From Cristatella mucedo (Eukaryota; Bryozoa; Phylactolaemata; Cristatellidae), in NCBI GenBank assembly GCA_009760855.2, contig WPIO01000007.1, positions 9,310,001 to 9,374,000 on the forward strand: 64,000 bases of DNA, written 5' to 3'. Positions 10,401 through 20,175 of the stretch are shown in pieces. The notes under the pieces are model-generated. The model worked only from the letters and a program-made list of their open reading frames with translations, ran no database searches and was not told the origin of the DNA. The first letter of the stretch is position 1. Each line of letters begins with the position of its first letter. The translations under genes and the position numbers were made by a program.

Positions 10401-11290
10401 GGCTGATCATGTACCGCTACTGTGTCGTCACCCAGGACTACATGCTGTCCTTAGCACTGCTGTTTGGCTGGCTTTTTCCACTCAACTTCACCAGCGGCTT
10501 CGAGGCGTTGCACCAGTTCTCGCTCATGCTGCGGCACATGATCTTTGAGGACATCATGCGCTTCCTCACTGTATACGCATTCGTTCTGTTCGGCTTCGGC
10601 TTCTCGCAGCACGTCATACTGTCGGGCTTCAGCGATTACTCGAGCTACGAGATACAGGACACGCTGTTCACGACCTTCCAGTGGCTGATCGGCATGAGCA
10701 ACTTCTGGGACAAGCCGACTGACGGCTCTCTGCAGAAGCGCTACGGTTTCCTTGCGGCACTCTACATCTTCTACTCGGTCATGTCCACAATTGTGCTCAT
10801 CAACCTGCTCATAGCCATGATGAGCGACTCGTACACGGGCATCAAGAGCAACAGCGAACTGCTGTGGAAGGTCGCATCCATCGAGCTGGCACTCGACACG
10901 CAGAAGTCGCTGGCCCCGCTCGAGCCGATCCTGAGGTGCGTCCGCTCGAGGCTCAGGAGCAACAAGGGGGTGCTCACCTTCGACCAGGACCGCCGGCGCT
11001 GGTACCTGCGCTTGTCCAAGACCCGGCGAGTCGGGCCGAAGAAGAGGCTGCTCGAGCTTGCGAATATTGACCCGGCCCTCGTTCAGCTCGGACAGAAGAT
11101 GTCTGCCATTCAGGAGCAGCTCGACTCGCTCGCCGGCACGGTCAAGCACCTGCTGCCCAAGGTCCAGGATGAGGCACCGCCTTCAATGCAGCGAGTTGAT
11201 CACGTGAGCAAAGTGGGGTGGAAGAAGATGGTCAATCGAATGATCGCCAAGCCGCCTCAGCAGGCCGGCGACAAGCAAGAGCTGGGCTAA
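3398..11290 (+). CDS. TRPV-like cation channel with extended ankyrin domain (gene 1, at least 2 exons; 5' end not found)
   Basis: This entry spans the proposed gene; its two exons are listed separately. TRPV channels are plasma-membrane or ciliary tetrameric cation channels in sensory cells. The first exon encodes about ten ankyrin repeats. The last exon encodes one more ankyrin-like repeat, six membrane segments, a pore helix and a TRPV-type post-S6 region. The link rests on three points: same strand, both junctions phase 0, and the first exon ending in a GQTLLHWLV repeat followed by AKIYM, which parallels the LH..LV....Y pattern of the fifth TRPV ankyrin repeat. The intron would be 4496-9442 with a GC donor, or 4604-9442 with a GT donor. 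The reading frame is open at the 5' acceptor, so upstream exons are missing or lie left of the window. They could instead be two separate genes. TRPV membership of the last exon is strong; the exon linkage is inference. Confidence 0.62.
4800..6480. other. AT-rich stretch without recognised features (proposed intron of TRPV gene 1)
   Basis: No coding signature, repeat family or RNA gene was recognised on either strand. The same holds for 7320-8860 and 9060-9440, apart from a C-rich run near 8405-8420. Confidence 0.5.
6485..7145 (-). mobile_element. LINE-A 3' end
   Basis: The minus strand encodes the well-kept LINE-A C-terminus (CHITPLLADLHWLPVMQRSD, RDFKVLSLTFRSL-like, FGDRAFSSYAPKAWNSLPT), then the 3' UTR and the AATAATTATTATAATA tail at 6475-6490. 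One of the younger-looking pieces. Confidence 0.88.
7147..7315 (-). mobile_element. SINE-B copy
   Basis: Reads on the minus strand as a tRNA-like head (GAGGTCGTGAGTTCGAATTC), CCACTGCAAGCGGTGG-like body and a GAGGCTGCTAAATCAGC tail. It abuts the 5' end of the LINE-A piece. Confidence 0.75.
8865..9055 (+). mobile_element. LINE-A 3' terminal fragment
   Basis: Contains CTTGCATGCTGACCCTGTGC, the ATGTCACCCCTAACCGTG motif, the terminal stem-loop (AAGCACCTAGAAAGAGATTT..GAGGGTGCT) and a TTATTG/TTA tail at 9035-9054. Confidence 0.85.
9443..11290 (+). CDS. Gene 1 last exon: TRPV-type transmembrane and pore domain
   Basis: A 615-codon exon plus TAA, preceded by a strong acceptor (TTTGACTTTTCAG, AG at 9441-9442, phase 0). 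It starts with AVRVITDLAV, then an ankyrin-like unit (DKNGHSVLQHAATLG, about residues 52-66) and the pre-S1 motif YDVTDLTP. A Thr-rich low-complexity insert at about 9837-9880 comes from a short run of ACG codons. S1 is at 10043-10105, S2 about 10214-10282, S3 about 10340-10414, S4 about 10442-10530, S5 about 10559-10621, pore helix and filter about 10664-10708 (TFQWLIGMSNFW) and S6 about 10747-10836. TRPV hallmarks are GWLFPLNFTSGFEALHQFS before the S4-S5 linker, RHMIFEDIMRFLTVYAFVL, LINLLIAMMSDSY in S6, and LLWKVASIELALDTQKS with RRWYLRL after S6. The filter reads GMSN where most TRPVs have GMGD or GMGE. Confidence 0.9.
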   Translation, partial: AVRVITDLAVLWWTVKSKKPMPVHTSLEYDDMRAEALRVLFGSTVDKNGHSVLQHAATLGCAPMIKHILNLKNVYKLKSGNFDVYDVTDLTPSTVVEFGQIGNKVHPTAPAIQISHHREKDSSMGERGAVVMTTTTTTSAPTTKAPEMTAAETKPGASDRRYPVSLIELIVSTEDPLSAAAILGMHPIADMVRSYWSAYQWMYACAMLLHLAFVILLTAYSKELQKNGRAGINMTYIMQSNAVTMNCSHLLPPTFTQYVLVIEPVLLLFIQLLQVLSLAWRGGASAMVASAFSSADRTAFIGPLLLRLCGTVHALATIAWLIMYRYCVVTQDYMLSLALLFGWLFPLNFTSGFEALHQFSLMLRHMIFEDIMRFLTVYAFVLFGFGFSQHVILSGFSDYSSYEIQDTLFTTFQWLIGMSNFWDKPTDGSLQKRYGFLAALYIFYSVMSTIVLINLLIAMMSDSYTGIKSNSELLWKVASIELALDTQKSLAPLEPILRCVRSRLRSNKGVLTFDQDRRRWYLRLSKTRRVGPKKRLLELANIDPALVQLGQKMSAIQEQLDSLAGTVKHLLPKVQDEAPPSMQRVDHVSKVGWKKMVNRMIAKPPQQAGDKQELG

Positions 11291-11880
11291 AAACCCTGAG
11301 CGTCGGGCCCAAGAGCGTCCGGGCAGCTGTCGGCCTGGGACGCTGGCTACAGAGGCGTGGCTGCTCGATGCTAGACGAGGAGCTCCCTGGCCTCGGCCTG
11401 AGTTGGCTCATTTTCAATTACCCAGCAGGGCGCCGAAGCGTAGTCAGTCTATCGCTCATCTAACGTCGCCCATCTCGAGCACTGGGCTCGTCGCGAGCTC
11501 GTCCGTTTGAAGATTTATAGGCTACCTGTCGAGCATCAAATTGATTTCACGATTCCATCTCTGGCTTACATGTCTCTTTAATGCTTTCACTGTACTACCT
11601 ATCACACTTCCTTGCTCCACTAGCAAAATATCGCACTTCCTTGCTCCACCAGCACAAAGTCGCACAACCCGGTCCTCGGCTTCCATTTATCATGCTGTTC
11701 CTCGCACTAAATTATACTCCTCAGGCTTTCAAGTGAACGGAAAGTTTCAAAATCGCTTTTGGTTGCCTCCATCATACGCTATAAATTTGCATAATTTAAT
11801 TCTCAGCTAAAAAATAATACCATTCCTGCTAAGTTTCCCCTACGCCCCAGTCAAATAAAATTGTCAGGTTCATTTCCGTG
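11291..11880 (+). other. Probable 3' UTR of gene 1 with a poly(A) signal
   Basis: Non-coding DNA directly after the stop codon at 11288-11290. An AATAAA hexamer at about 11854-11859 is the first good cleavage signal on the + strand, about 565 bases past the stop. The sequence turns AT-rich after 11500. No repeat is recognised before 12375. The exact transcript end is inferred. Confidence 0.4.
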
Positions 11881-12374
11881 TTCTTAGCTAGCTTGTCAGG
11901 ATACGATTGGGTGCATGTCACTAACCAGGGGCCATGCTAATCAGTAGCTGTAAGTGTCTCCTTGCACTCGTATGCTGGTCTAAGCGCGACTCTAATATAC
12001 GTTTCAGCATGCTGGTCGAAGCATGATACCGCGAATGTCATTAATGCTTGATTATTACTGCGTTGGGGCACGTTTTGAGTGCTTGGACACAAATCCAGTT
12101 CTTTTAGGGTGCTATATTGACGATCTATTATTATTAATATTGTTATTAGTGTCATTATTTGCACCAATGAAGATGCAAGGAAATTTTTTCTTCGCAGACC
12201 CTGACGGCTTCAACGCCTAAAAGTAGGGAAGTGTTACTGATTCAGATTAATTTATATCAATATGCAAAAATCAGACTCACGACTGCCAAATTGTTGCAAG
12301 TAACTGAATTAGGTGGTGCTTATTCAGTCCACCATGACTATTAATCACCACGAAAAACAGCTGCCACTCTAGAT

Positions 12375-12690
12375 AATTGTATATCTAGCATCAATAACAA
12401 TAATATTGGTATAGCGCCCTCAGAGAACTCAATCTCCTTGTAGGCACTTTACACATGCTATATGGGAAGCACGAACATATGGCTAGAGGTAGCATGAGCA
12501 ATGTCAACCAGCATGACATAGTTAGAAGTGACGTGCACAGAGTCAACATATAAACACGGTTAGTGGCAGCATTCACAGTGTCATCATCCGTAAGCTAAGC
12601 TAAGGATGAACCGCGAGGACGCACTAAATGCTGTGATAAACAGGTGCGTGTATAGCTACTTTTCGAGTTGACAAGTCAGGGGATGTCGTG
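12375..12690 (-). mobile_element. LINE-A 3' terminal fragment
   Basis: The AATAACAATAATATTGG tail complement and the terminal stem-loop are at 12390-12455. Three degenerate copies of the roughly 40-bp 3' UTR motif (CATGCTGAC.CTGTGCATG) are readable on the minus strand. Confidence 0.75.
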
Positions 12691-12839
12691 GCTATAGTTT
12701 AATGCTCTCCCAACATCACGTAAGCGAAAACACGCTGAACACCGAAGCGGGCTCGCAGATAAGTGTATTCTCGCGGGTGCGTACAGCGCTCCCGTGTGCA
12801 GCCACCGTACCCTCCACTGGCGTTCGAACTGTCCCGCCT

Positions 12840-13230
12840 CTGCAGGCCGTGACTCACCCTCATAAACCATTTCCCCATAAACCGGCATGGCCCATAAACA
12901 CGCGGCTGTGCCATAAACACCGTTGGACCATACACTGGCATTAACGGGAATAGCGAGGCCAGATGGCACACTAGGTAAGGCGGTTGCTTTCACGACCTCG
13001 GTCGTGAGGTCGTGGGTTCGATTCCTGCAGTGGGCGATTCTTTATCGCCACTGCAAGCGGTGGTGATAGCCGTAAAGGCTCTTCTGTCGCTATACAAAAA
13101 GAGGCTGTTTAATTAGCTAGGATAAACTGGAAATAATGCTAAAAATGCCGTAAACGCCACTGGGGCATACGCACCGCTGGCCATAAACTGGCCGCCGCGG
13201 GAATAATATGGCTGTAAACGCCACCGGCCA
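12840..13230 (+). repeat. Degenerate CCATAAAC minisatellite, split by a SINE
   Basis: CATAAACC/CATAAACA/GTAAACGCCACTGG-type units recur every 15-30 bases at 12860-12950 and again at 13140-13230. Between them lies the SINE-B at 12962-13120. GAATAGCGAGGC or AATAGCGAGGC occurs just left of the SINE and again at 13238, consistent with one array split by the insertion. Confidence 0.55.
12962..13125 (+). mobile_element. SINE-B, the clearest full copy
   Basis: tRNA-derived head with A-box-like TAGGTAAGGCGGTTG and B-box GGTTCGATTCC, then a body with the self-complementary GCCACTGCAAGCGGTGGTGA and tail CGCTATACAAAAAGAGGCTG followed by TTTAATTAGC. It would be transcribed by RNA polymerase III from the internal promoter. 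Confidence 0.8.
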
Positions 13231-13239
13231 AGATGCTAA

Positions 13240-15320
13240 TAGCGAGGCAATACATCGGCCACAGCCTCCAAGATCTAGTGATGATATATCGCAAACCAGA
13301 GAGAAATTGGTGCCGAGTCGATGCCAAAATGGCGCCGACTTAGGTGGACAGCCGGCAATAGAAACGCATGTGCAGCAACGAAGGCGAAGGAGGCGTATTC
13401 CGCCGCTAACCGCGCCGCCGCCGAGCCTGCTGTCGATTGCCAGTTCGTTGTGCCAGCTCCGTGCATAGGTCGAGTCGACTGTGAAACGATGGCGAGCGAA
13501 ATCAACCAGATTGGGACTGATATTCATAAATAGCGGTTCTTGAATTGTAATGGTCACGAACCAATTGTGCGATAATCTATAGCCAGGGCCGCATACAAGC
13601 CGACGCCCTACAATAGGTAATCGGTTTCGCTTCCGGATTCGGCAAGGTACTTGAGCCGATTTGAGTTCTAGGCTACTGAGCCGTAGATGTAAGTTGCGAC
13701 CGCTGTTGATAGCCTGTAACCCTCTGGCATTGTCGGACAGATTTCTCTACGCAATGGATACGGACCTCATTAGGTAATCTGTACCGTGAGAGCGTACTAT
13801 TCCGGCGGAATAAAAAGGGAAGCAACAGAAGGAGATCAGCGGACCCAATAATAGACTCCTATTTTCCGGTACTAGGCTCGGTCATCACGGCCACTAGCAC
13901 CCGCATGGTTTCCTGTGATTCTTAATACACTGCCAGCTGTGCTGTCGATGCGATCTTCCGGTGTGCGACTGCTCACGCACATTTACACAGGCGCAAACAA
14001 CCTATTATGTTGAGGTATAGGCGCCCTTTGTCGTTGCCGTGTTCTGCTACTGTCGGCATACCGGCGTGCATCGATGCTACACCTACAAGTCGCTATCCAC
14101 GATACAAGAGTCAGGCGTCACCAGTATCGGTCCCGCGTCGGCTGAGACTACCGTCTCTACGAGCGCTGTGAATTCGGCCTAGTTCTGTCAGGACGCGGAG
14201 GCCGCGTACCACGATTTTAACAACTGCAGCGTTTCTGTTGCTATCCAATTCTCCTTCACCAAGGTTGCGAGTTCGTTGGCACGAGCTGGACCAGAATACC
14301 AATCACAAATAGGGATGTCGCTGTACACACTTGCTAAAACTCGCCACGACATGCGCATGCACATCGCGTATAGACAGGGTGCTATTACAGGAAAGAGCGT
14401 TCTCGTACTTGAGGAGGCATCTCCACCTACGCCAAGCGTTACCGGTGCAGACCGAGCTACGAGATCGCGGGTCACGACTTGCTGCGCCGCTTCAGGCTCC
14501 CAGTGGCTACGCATAATCCCTCTAAAACGCCCGAACGCCGCTCTACTGACGGTTCCGATCCACGCGCGGGAAAAACGGTTCTCCTTCTACTTCCAAACTA
14601 GGAGCGATAAACGCTAGGTATCTCCACCCGCAAGAAGATGCTACTTCCGTCCGCTTGCTAGGCAATAGGAACGCACAGAATCCTAACCATGTGCGCGTGT
14701 TCGACGTCCACTGACCGTGTCTCGAGCTGTCTGTCCGAACTCCTGACTCTAGAACCCGTGCCCCTGTCGTTCTGCGGTGGTACTGCCCCTGCCCCCACCC
14801 GCTCACTGTGGGTGAAAGCTCGAACCCGTTGGGTCGCTGGCTTTGCGACTCGCTGTCTGGCTGCGTCAGTGCTCCAGCCGATTCCTTCCGGCCGACTTGC
14901 GGCTGCTCTCTCGCCGACGCTCGGTCTTCCGCTAACAGCGGCTCTCTTGACACCCCTACCGCTTCGCCTCTTTGAATAGTTTAGGTCTCCTCCCGCTGGC
15001 CAAAGTAAGACCGTAGTTCAGGTACCCGGCAAGCTGCCGGGCACCTTCCCCACCGGCTTTCCATTTTCGTGGCACTAAGGCCAACTAGCTGATATTCGAA
15101 TCAGTAATTCGCCCAATGCCTTCGCAATCACTCTTTGATTGATTAAATGCAGTGTGCCCGCACGCCTCGCTCCCATATTCACAAGGCGGCGGGACAGTTA
15201 ACTGCATCGTGCCAGCACCCCAGGAGCAAAGTGGTCTCTCCACTCAAAAGTCATTCATCTCAAGAGCGCTCCCATGTAGTGCGTGATACGCTTCTCAGAT
15301 TTAGCCTAGTGCTCTCCTTA
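13240..15320. other. GC-richer stretch without recognised genes
   Basis: Several open frames (14188-14514 minus, 14543-14953 minus, 14689-14979 plus) overlap on both strands and none shows a known motif. A small inverted repeat GCCCGGCAGCTTGCCGGG-like lies near 15025-15045. It may be remains of a retroelement. Confidence 0.3.
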
Positions 15321-15329
15321 CACAAGGGG

Positions 15330-15740
15330 ATGAACTTCGAAATGAGATCACTAGGGTCGGGCATGAAGGTGGAGATGTAGAACGTGCGAGGATTGCACCA
15401 AGAGAACTCCAATTGTGAGCTTACTGAGGTAGAGCAGCCCAGGAAAGGCTCCCGTGCAATGGACTATCCGATCTTGTTAGTCACTCTGTCAAAGAAGCTA
15501 GAGAAGAAATCATCTTCGAAACCACCTAAAAGATTACTAGTTATTGTGCTAACCTGGGAGTGCACAACGAAATAGTCGATGGTAGACTATAGAATTTTTG
15601 AAAGGTCAGCTTCACACAGCCACGTTTTTTTTAAAGTTTCACATGACCTGAGTTAGTATGATCTCAAATGTCGTTTTATGCCAATCTGCCAATAGTCAGT
15701 ATTGATCTTTCGTATGATTTATCTTGCTATTGATCACTAT
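15330..15740 (-). mobile_element. LINE-A internal fragment, decayed
   Basis: Matches the region upstream of the reverse transcriptase at 42100-42650, for example AAAGAAGCTAGAGAAG and ATAGTCAGTATTGATCTTTCGTATG. No tail; heavily diverged. Confidence 0.55.
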
Positions 15741-16106
15741 AGTTTATATTTTATCTTTCATAGATAAGTCAGTATCTATTAAGTAACCTCAAAAGTTAGT
15801 TAGACGAGAAGTGGTAAAGTGCGCTTCCTCTTATTCTACAGGAAGCACCTCCATCCCCTTGAAATATCAGGCAGTCTAAACCCTAGAAGAACCATTAGAA
15901 ACTCAAGCTTTGCTTCGAAAAAAGAGACTGTAAGCCCACGCCCCATAATCAGCTTTCGAAATAACGCTATTGAATACCAATTTCCAGAATTTTCTTATCA
16001 GAGTAAGTAGTTATAACTTTGCCAATGAAAAACCTATGAAAACATTATTAACTGTGGATGATTATAGTCGCCGTAGGCTAGAAAATGAGCGCTGCCTTTC
16101 ATTTAC

Positions 16107-16300
16107 GGGAAACAATGGTTACCAAAGAGTTTTACCTGATTCTACGTCAGGTCAGAATTGGGCGGCGAATATAGAGCTCAGAGCATTTCTGGTCCTTGCC
16201 AATGCTAGGGAAACACTGGTTACCAAAGCGTTGTACCTAACTCATGTAGGGACCAAACTGGAGGGCGAACACAGAGCTCTGCTAGCACTTGCTGATGAAT
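16107..16300. repeat. Two-copy tandem repeat, unit about 101 bp
   Basis: Units start at 16107 and 16208, both with GGGAAACA.TGGTTACCAAAG, and share ACAGAGCTC/ATAGAGCTC and CTTGC.AATG-like segments. The reading frame is open across both (15970-16302), but the product is not recognised. Confidence 0.7.
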
Positions 16301-16384
16301 AAGAATTCCTAGCATAGCACTAAACCTTCAAGGCGACTAGTGGCTATTTAGTGGACCTTTGCAACGAAAAAAGTTTCAATTAAA

Positions 16385-16490
16385 TCAGAGTAGTCGCTAC
16401 GGTAAAAATATTGACAATTTTCCGATATTCAATTATAGCAGAGTAGTTGCTTCGGTAGAGATATTGACAATTTTCTGACATTCAACAGCA
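16385..16490. repeat. Two-copy tandem repeat, unit about 53 bp
   Basis: CAGAGTAGT.GCT.CGGTA..ATATTGACAATTTTC occurs at about 16386 and 16439. Confidence 0.75.
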
Positions 16491-16499
16491 GGTAGGAAC

Positions 16500-18390
16500 C
16501 GTTAATTTTGTAAACTTTGATACGGCAATATATAAAATGACATCGCGTAATATTCAGTAAGTTCAGCTTGACATTTAAGCCAGATCGGAGAGTTGCTAGC
16601 TAGGCCTTGGGTACGGCAATTAAAAAGCACTCTGGGTTCTATAGAAGTTGTGTGTAATACAGTGCGGGCACCGAAGGCTTGCAATCCCCTGTTACTGCTG
16701 AATATAATTGTCTATGATACGCATCAAGTATTGATATGTTACTATTAGGTATGAGCGCTTCCAGTTGATGCCAAGTTCTACTATTTGCAGAATACAGGCT
16801 TGCATTGGCGAGGCCTAGTTTTGCCATGCGTTGGCTGAGACTGGCTCCGTTACGAACGTTAGGGTAAAACCTAGGTTATATCTCAACGAGGGAGTAGCTG
16901 CACCTTCTTTGTGGCATTTTGTGTCGCAAGTTTAGTACAACCGCTACAGGTCCTTATTAATCCTCAGGTGTCAAGTCTCTGTCAACGATTGGGAGCATAA
17001 GGCCGAAAGTTAAACCTAGAAGATGGATTTCTGTATTCGCATTACAGAGTTAGGTCACGTGACAGGGATTTCAAGTGTTGAGCCATGAAGTGGATGCCTG
17101 CCCCAAAAAACAGCTCACTGGTTTAAGAAAATCCCTCATTGAACGTCAGCGATTTTTGATTCCAGAATCAACTAACGTTTGACAATTTCCGAAAAGCAGT
17201 GTGCAATCTTAATCGTATTTTGATGACATGTTCATACCATGCCTTTATTTTATAAATCGGTACGGACATCTAAAAACAGTATTCATGCACAATGCCGTTA
17301 GAGTAAAGATACTCTAAAAGCAGGACTAGGTCGACTTCAAAAGGGAATGCTAAAATATATACCCTAAATGTCACGGCCAACCAGCAGTCTGCTGACTGTA
17401 CCGCCGAGACTGCTATGAGCAGAGTGCTCGAGTGTGTCGGGACCGGAAGTTGATTGAATGCACCGTTCTGGGAGATCGAATGACCAAATTATTCCAGGAG
17501 CAGGCCACAACTAAGGCTCCAGTAGCGATACCCTTATATTGAAAGAGAATTCAGATTATATAGTATTAAACTATATCATGAACCTGACTGCTGATAACTT
17601 GCTGGACCCTGGTGTCTTCGCCTTGAATGTGCATGTGAGCAAAGAACGAGTTGTCTTTTCTATGAGGGCTGAAGCCACCTCAAAGACTAAGACAGTACTA
17701 AATTTCTTGGAGACTGCAACTGTTCAAACTGATAGCTTGTCGATGGTCGTTTGGCGGCATGACCGTCTGCATTCTTTTTCTGTAAGCATGCTGCTGTTTG
17801 TGTGGGCAATAGGAGTGGCCTGATTGTCGCCAAGTCTAATTAATTGTCTTTAAGATTCTTTGGTAGCTTTTTTCTTCTGGATCGTTTGCTAATGGCTTAT
17901 TCTGTGAATATTTCATTAACTTTGCAACTTGGAGAATGTAATGCCTTAACCAGCTTGCGCATCCATATTTTCTTACTTAGAGCATCTACAAACAAGATAG
18001 AGTTTCTGAATATACCTTTATGGCTTTATTATTTTAAGGGCTTTTAATATATCTTTATTGTAATTTATTGTAACGCATCTTCGTCCGTTACTCAGTAAAG
18101 CCACTAAGATTATATTGGTGTAAAGCAGGAGAGTTTTCCATAGAGCATTTTAAGCCTGAAAGGTGTACTATATGCAATCTGTTAAAGCAAATATAAAGTA
18201 TTTCTTGTTCCAATTCACATTAACTTTACTTTGATGTTTACGGCATGTCGACATTCTCCTGGTAATGTAATGCCCCTTACAGACGTAAGAAAAACGAAGT
18301 AAATAAATCTGCTTATCAGCGTGATTTCGGATGACCGCTTCAGAATCGACAATTTAAGATGTTAATTACTTTTCCGACGGTGCCTAAATA
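16500..18390. other. AT-rich stretch, nothing recognised
   Basis: The open frame at 17539-17823 (94 codons) resembles no known protein and has no splice or regulatory support. Confidence 0.4.
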
Positions 18391-18394
18391 ACAA

Positions 18395-18630
18395 TAAAAA
18401 TAATAATACATTCAATGAAGCGCCCTCAGAGAGCTCAATCTCTTTCTAGGCACTTTACATTTGCTGCAAAGGAAACACGATCTGGTGAGTGGTATCATAT
18501 TTGATGCATGAAAAACATGAATAACATGGTTAGGGATGACATGCACAGGGTCAGAACGCAAGTGTGGTTTGTGGCAGCATGCGCAGTGTCAGCATGCATA
18601 AGCACATAAATGACGAATATAATGTAATGC
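18395..18630 (-). mobile_element. LINE-A 3' terminal fragment
   Basis: The complement of the tail (AATAATAATACATTCAATGA), the terminal stem-loop and two 3' UTR motifs (GACATGCACAGGGTCAG; GCGCAGTGTCAGCATGCATA). Confidence 0.85.
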
Positions 18631-18634
18631 GTTT

Positions 18635-19130
18635 TCATTTATAACTCCACTAGCCACAAAGACAAAGTGGGACGCAGGAGAGTTTTCTATAGCTCCCTCA
18701 AAGCCTAATCGACTTTTTGTGGCGCACAGTAGTCAATAGACTTCATCTCATGCGATAAAGAGAAAGTGAGAAGCACAGCTGAGTCAGAAGGACAGTTGAG
18801 GAAGTAAATAACATGGACGTAGCAGCTCAGGACGGCTAGAAGGGATATGCCACAGTCACCAGCAGGGTAGGAGATGTCGTTGCATAAGAACTGTGGAAGT
18901 GAGTTTCGCTGTCTAGGACCTGCTGAGCAACAGCTTCTGTCGCCAACGGTCTTTAAGCAAAGCAATGGAACAGCTAACTCATTGCCCATAGGGTACCCGA
19001 GGGTACAAGGAGGCTGAAACTGGTGCTGCAACTCAGCTAGGTATAAAAGAGCCAAGAGATGGCGGGCCTTGTGGGTGAGCGCAAGAACTTTACTCTTTGT
19101 CCGTTGATCAATTAGGGCCATCGCAGCTCC
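18635..19130 (-). mobile_element. LINE-B 3' end
   Basis: Minus-strand frame includes KVLALTHKARHLLALLYLAE, LQHQFQPPCTLGY, LAVPLLCLKTVGDRSCCSAG and PRQRNSLPQFLCNDISYPAG, the same C-terminus as at 38250-38580. The tail side (AATGTAATGCG) is at 18620-18630. It is directly joined to a LINE-A end. Confidence 0.82.
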
Positions 19131-19358
19131 TTCAGCAAAGGAGACACCTGAAGGTTCAGGGAGGCACGCCTTCAGTGCTGATGTTCAGGGTCTGAGCTGA
19201 TAGCGTGCAAATCTGTTGGAGGTGCCGGTGAACCATTCTGAGCAGAGCTGCTTCGGAGTTCAGACTCTACATTATAGCTATATTATGAGCTGGCTATAGG
19301 TCCTAAAATGAAATCAGGTAGAAGTTCCGGTAGGCTCACTTTTTGAGCGCTCTAAATC

Positions 19359-19362
<4 letters not shown>

Positions 19363-19445
<83 letters not shown>
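19363..19445. repeat. (GA)n microsatellite, 83 bp
   Basis: Uninterrupted GA dinucleotide run. The Arg-Glu or Ser-Leu frames across it are artefacts. Confidence 0.99.
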
Positions 19446-19447
<2 letters not shown>

Positions 19448-19689
19448 CGGACCTTTTGGTACAAGGTAAAGTATGAAATTGAATATTGCACAGATATTTT
19501 CCGGAGCAAAAGAACGGAGTTACCAATAAATAAGGAATGATATCTTAAAGTCGATGCGCTCATTAATTTGGGTGACCGTACAGGTCGAAGAGAAATGTCT
19601 CGTACGGCATTGCGACATTTACGATAGGCAAGCCGATAGGCTGACAGTAATACACTGCGATAATGAAGGATATAATGAATAAAGGAAAA

Positions 19690-19935
19690 AATTATTACTC
19701 TGCAATACAGCTGCCATTTTTACAATAAACCAGAATACTGCGGCTTTGGTTCCAAATGATACAGAATTGTGTTACGGGTTTACCCACAAAGCCTCATTAA
19801 TTTTCGCTTTCGCGTTCTCGTACTGTGGCCTCACATGGCCCGGGCCAGCCAGCCTATTTACACTTTCGAATGGCGATAAAGCTGCCATTTCTAGTAAAAC
19901 GTCACGCAACCGAGGTGCCAATTCCAACTTCTAGA
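19690..19935 (+). repeat. Isolated 165-bp satellite unit(s)
   Basis: Contains ACAGCTGCCATTTTTACAAT, then ACGGGTTTACCCACAAAGCC, TGGCCTCACATGGCCCGGGC and GCTGCCATTTCTAGTAAAAC, as in the array at 27.3-30.3 kb. Confidence 0.65.
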
Positions 19936-20175
19936 GAACAGTATGCCAAGTCTAGCTACTAAACAGAGGCGCAATGAGACCATTCGGCGCACGGGGACAA
20001 AGCTACAAATGGCGCCCCGCCCCTGCCTTTGTCAAAGATTGCTGCAAAATAGCTCCACAACAGATTAAATGAAAAAACACACCCTAGAATGCATATCGAG
20101 TCGAGAAAGATTTACTAATTGTAGTACACTCACAAAGTAGCCATCAAAGATTTAATTTAGGTGTTTTTTTCCTGC

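Noticed and set aside
14188-14979. Overlapping open frames on both strands in a GC-rich block
   Set aside because: None has a recognisable domain, and overlapping opposite frames are expected in GC-rich DNA.
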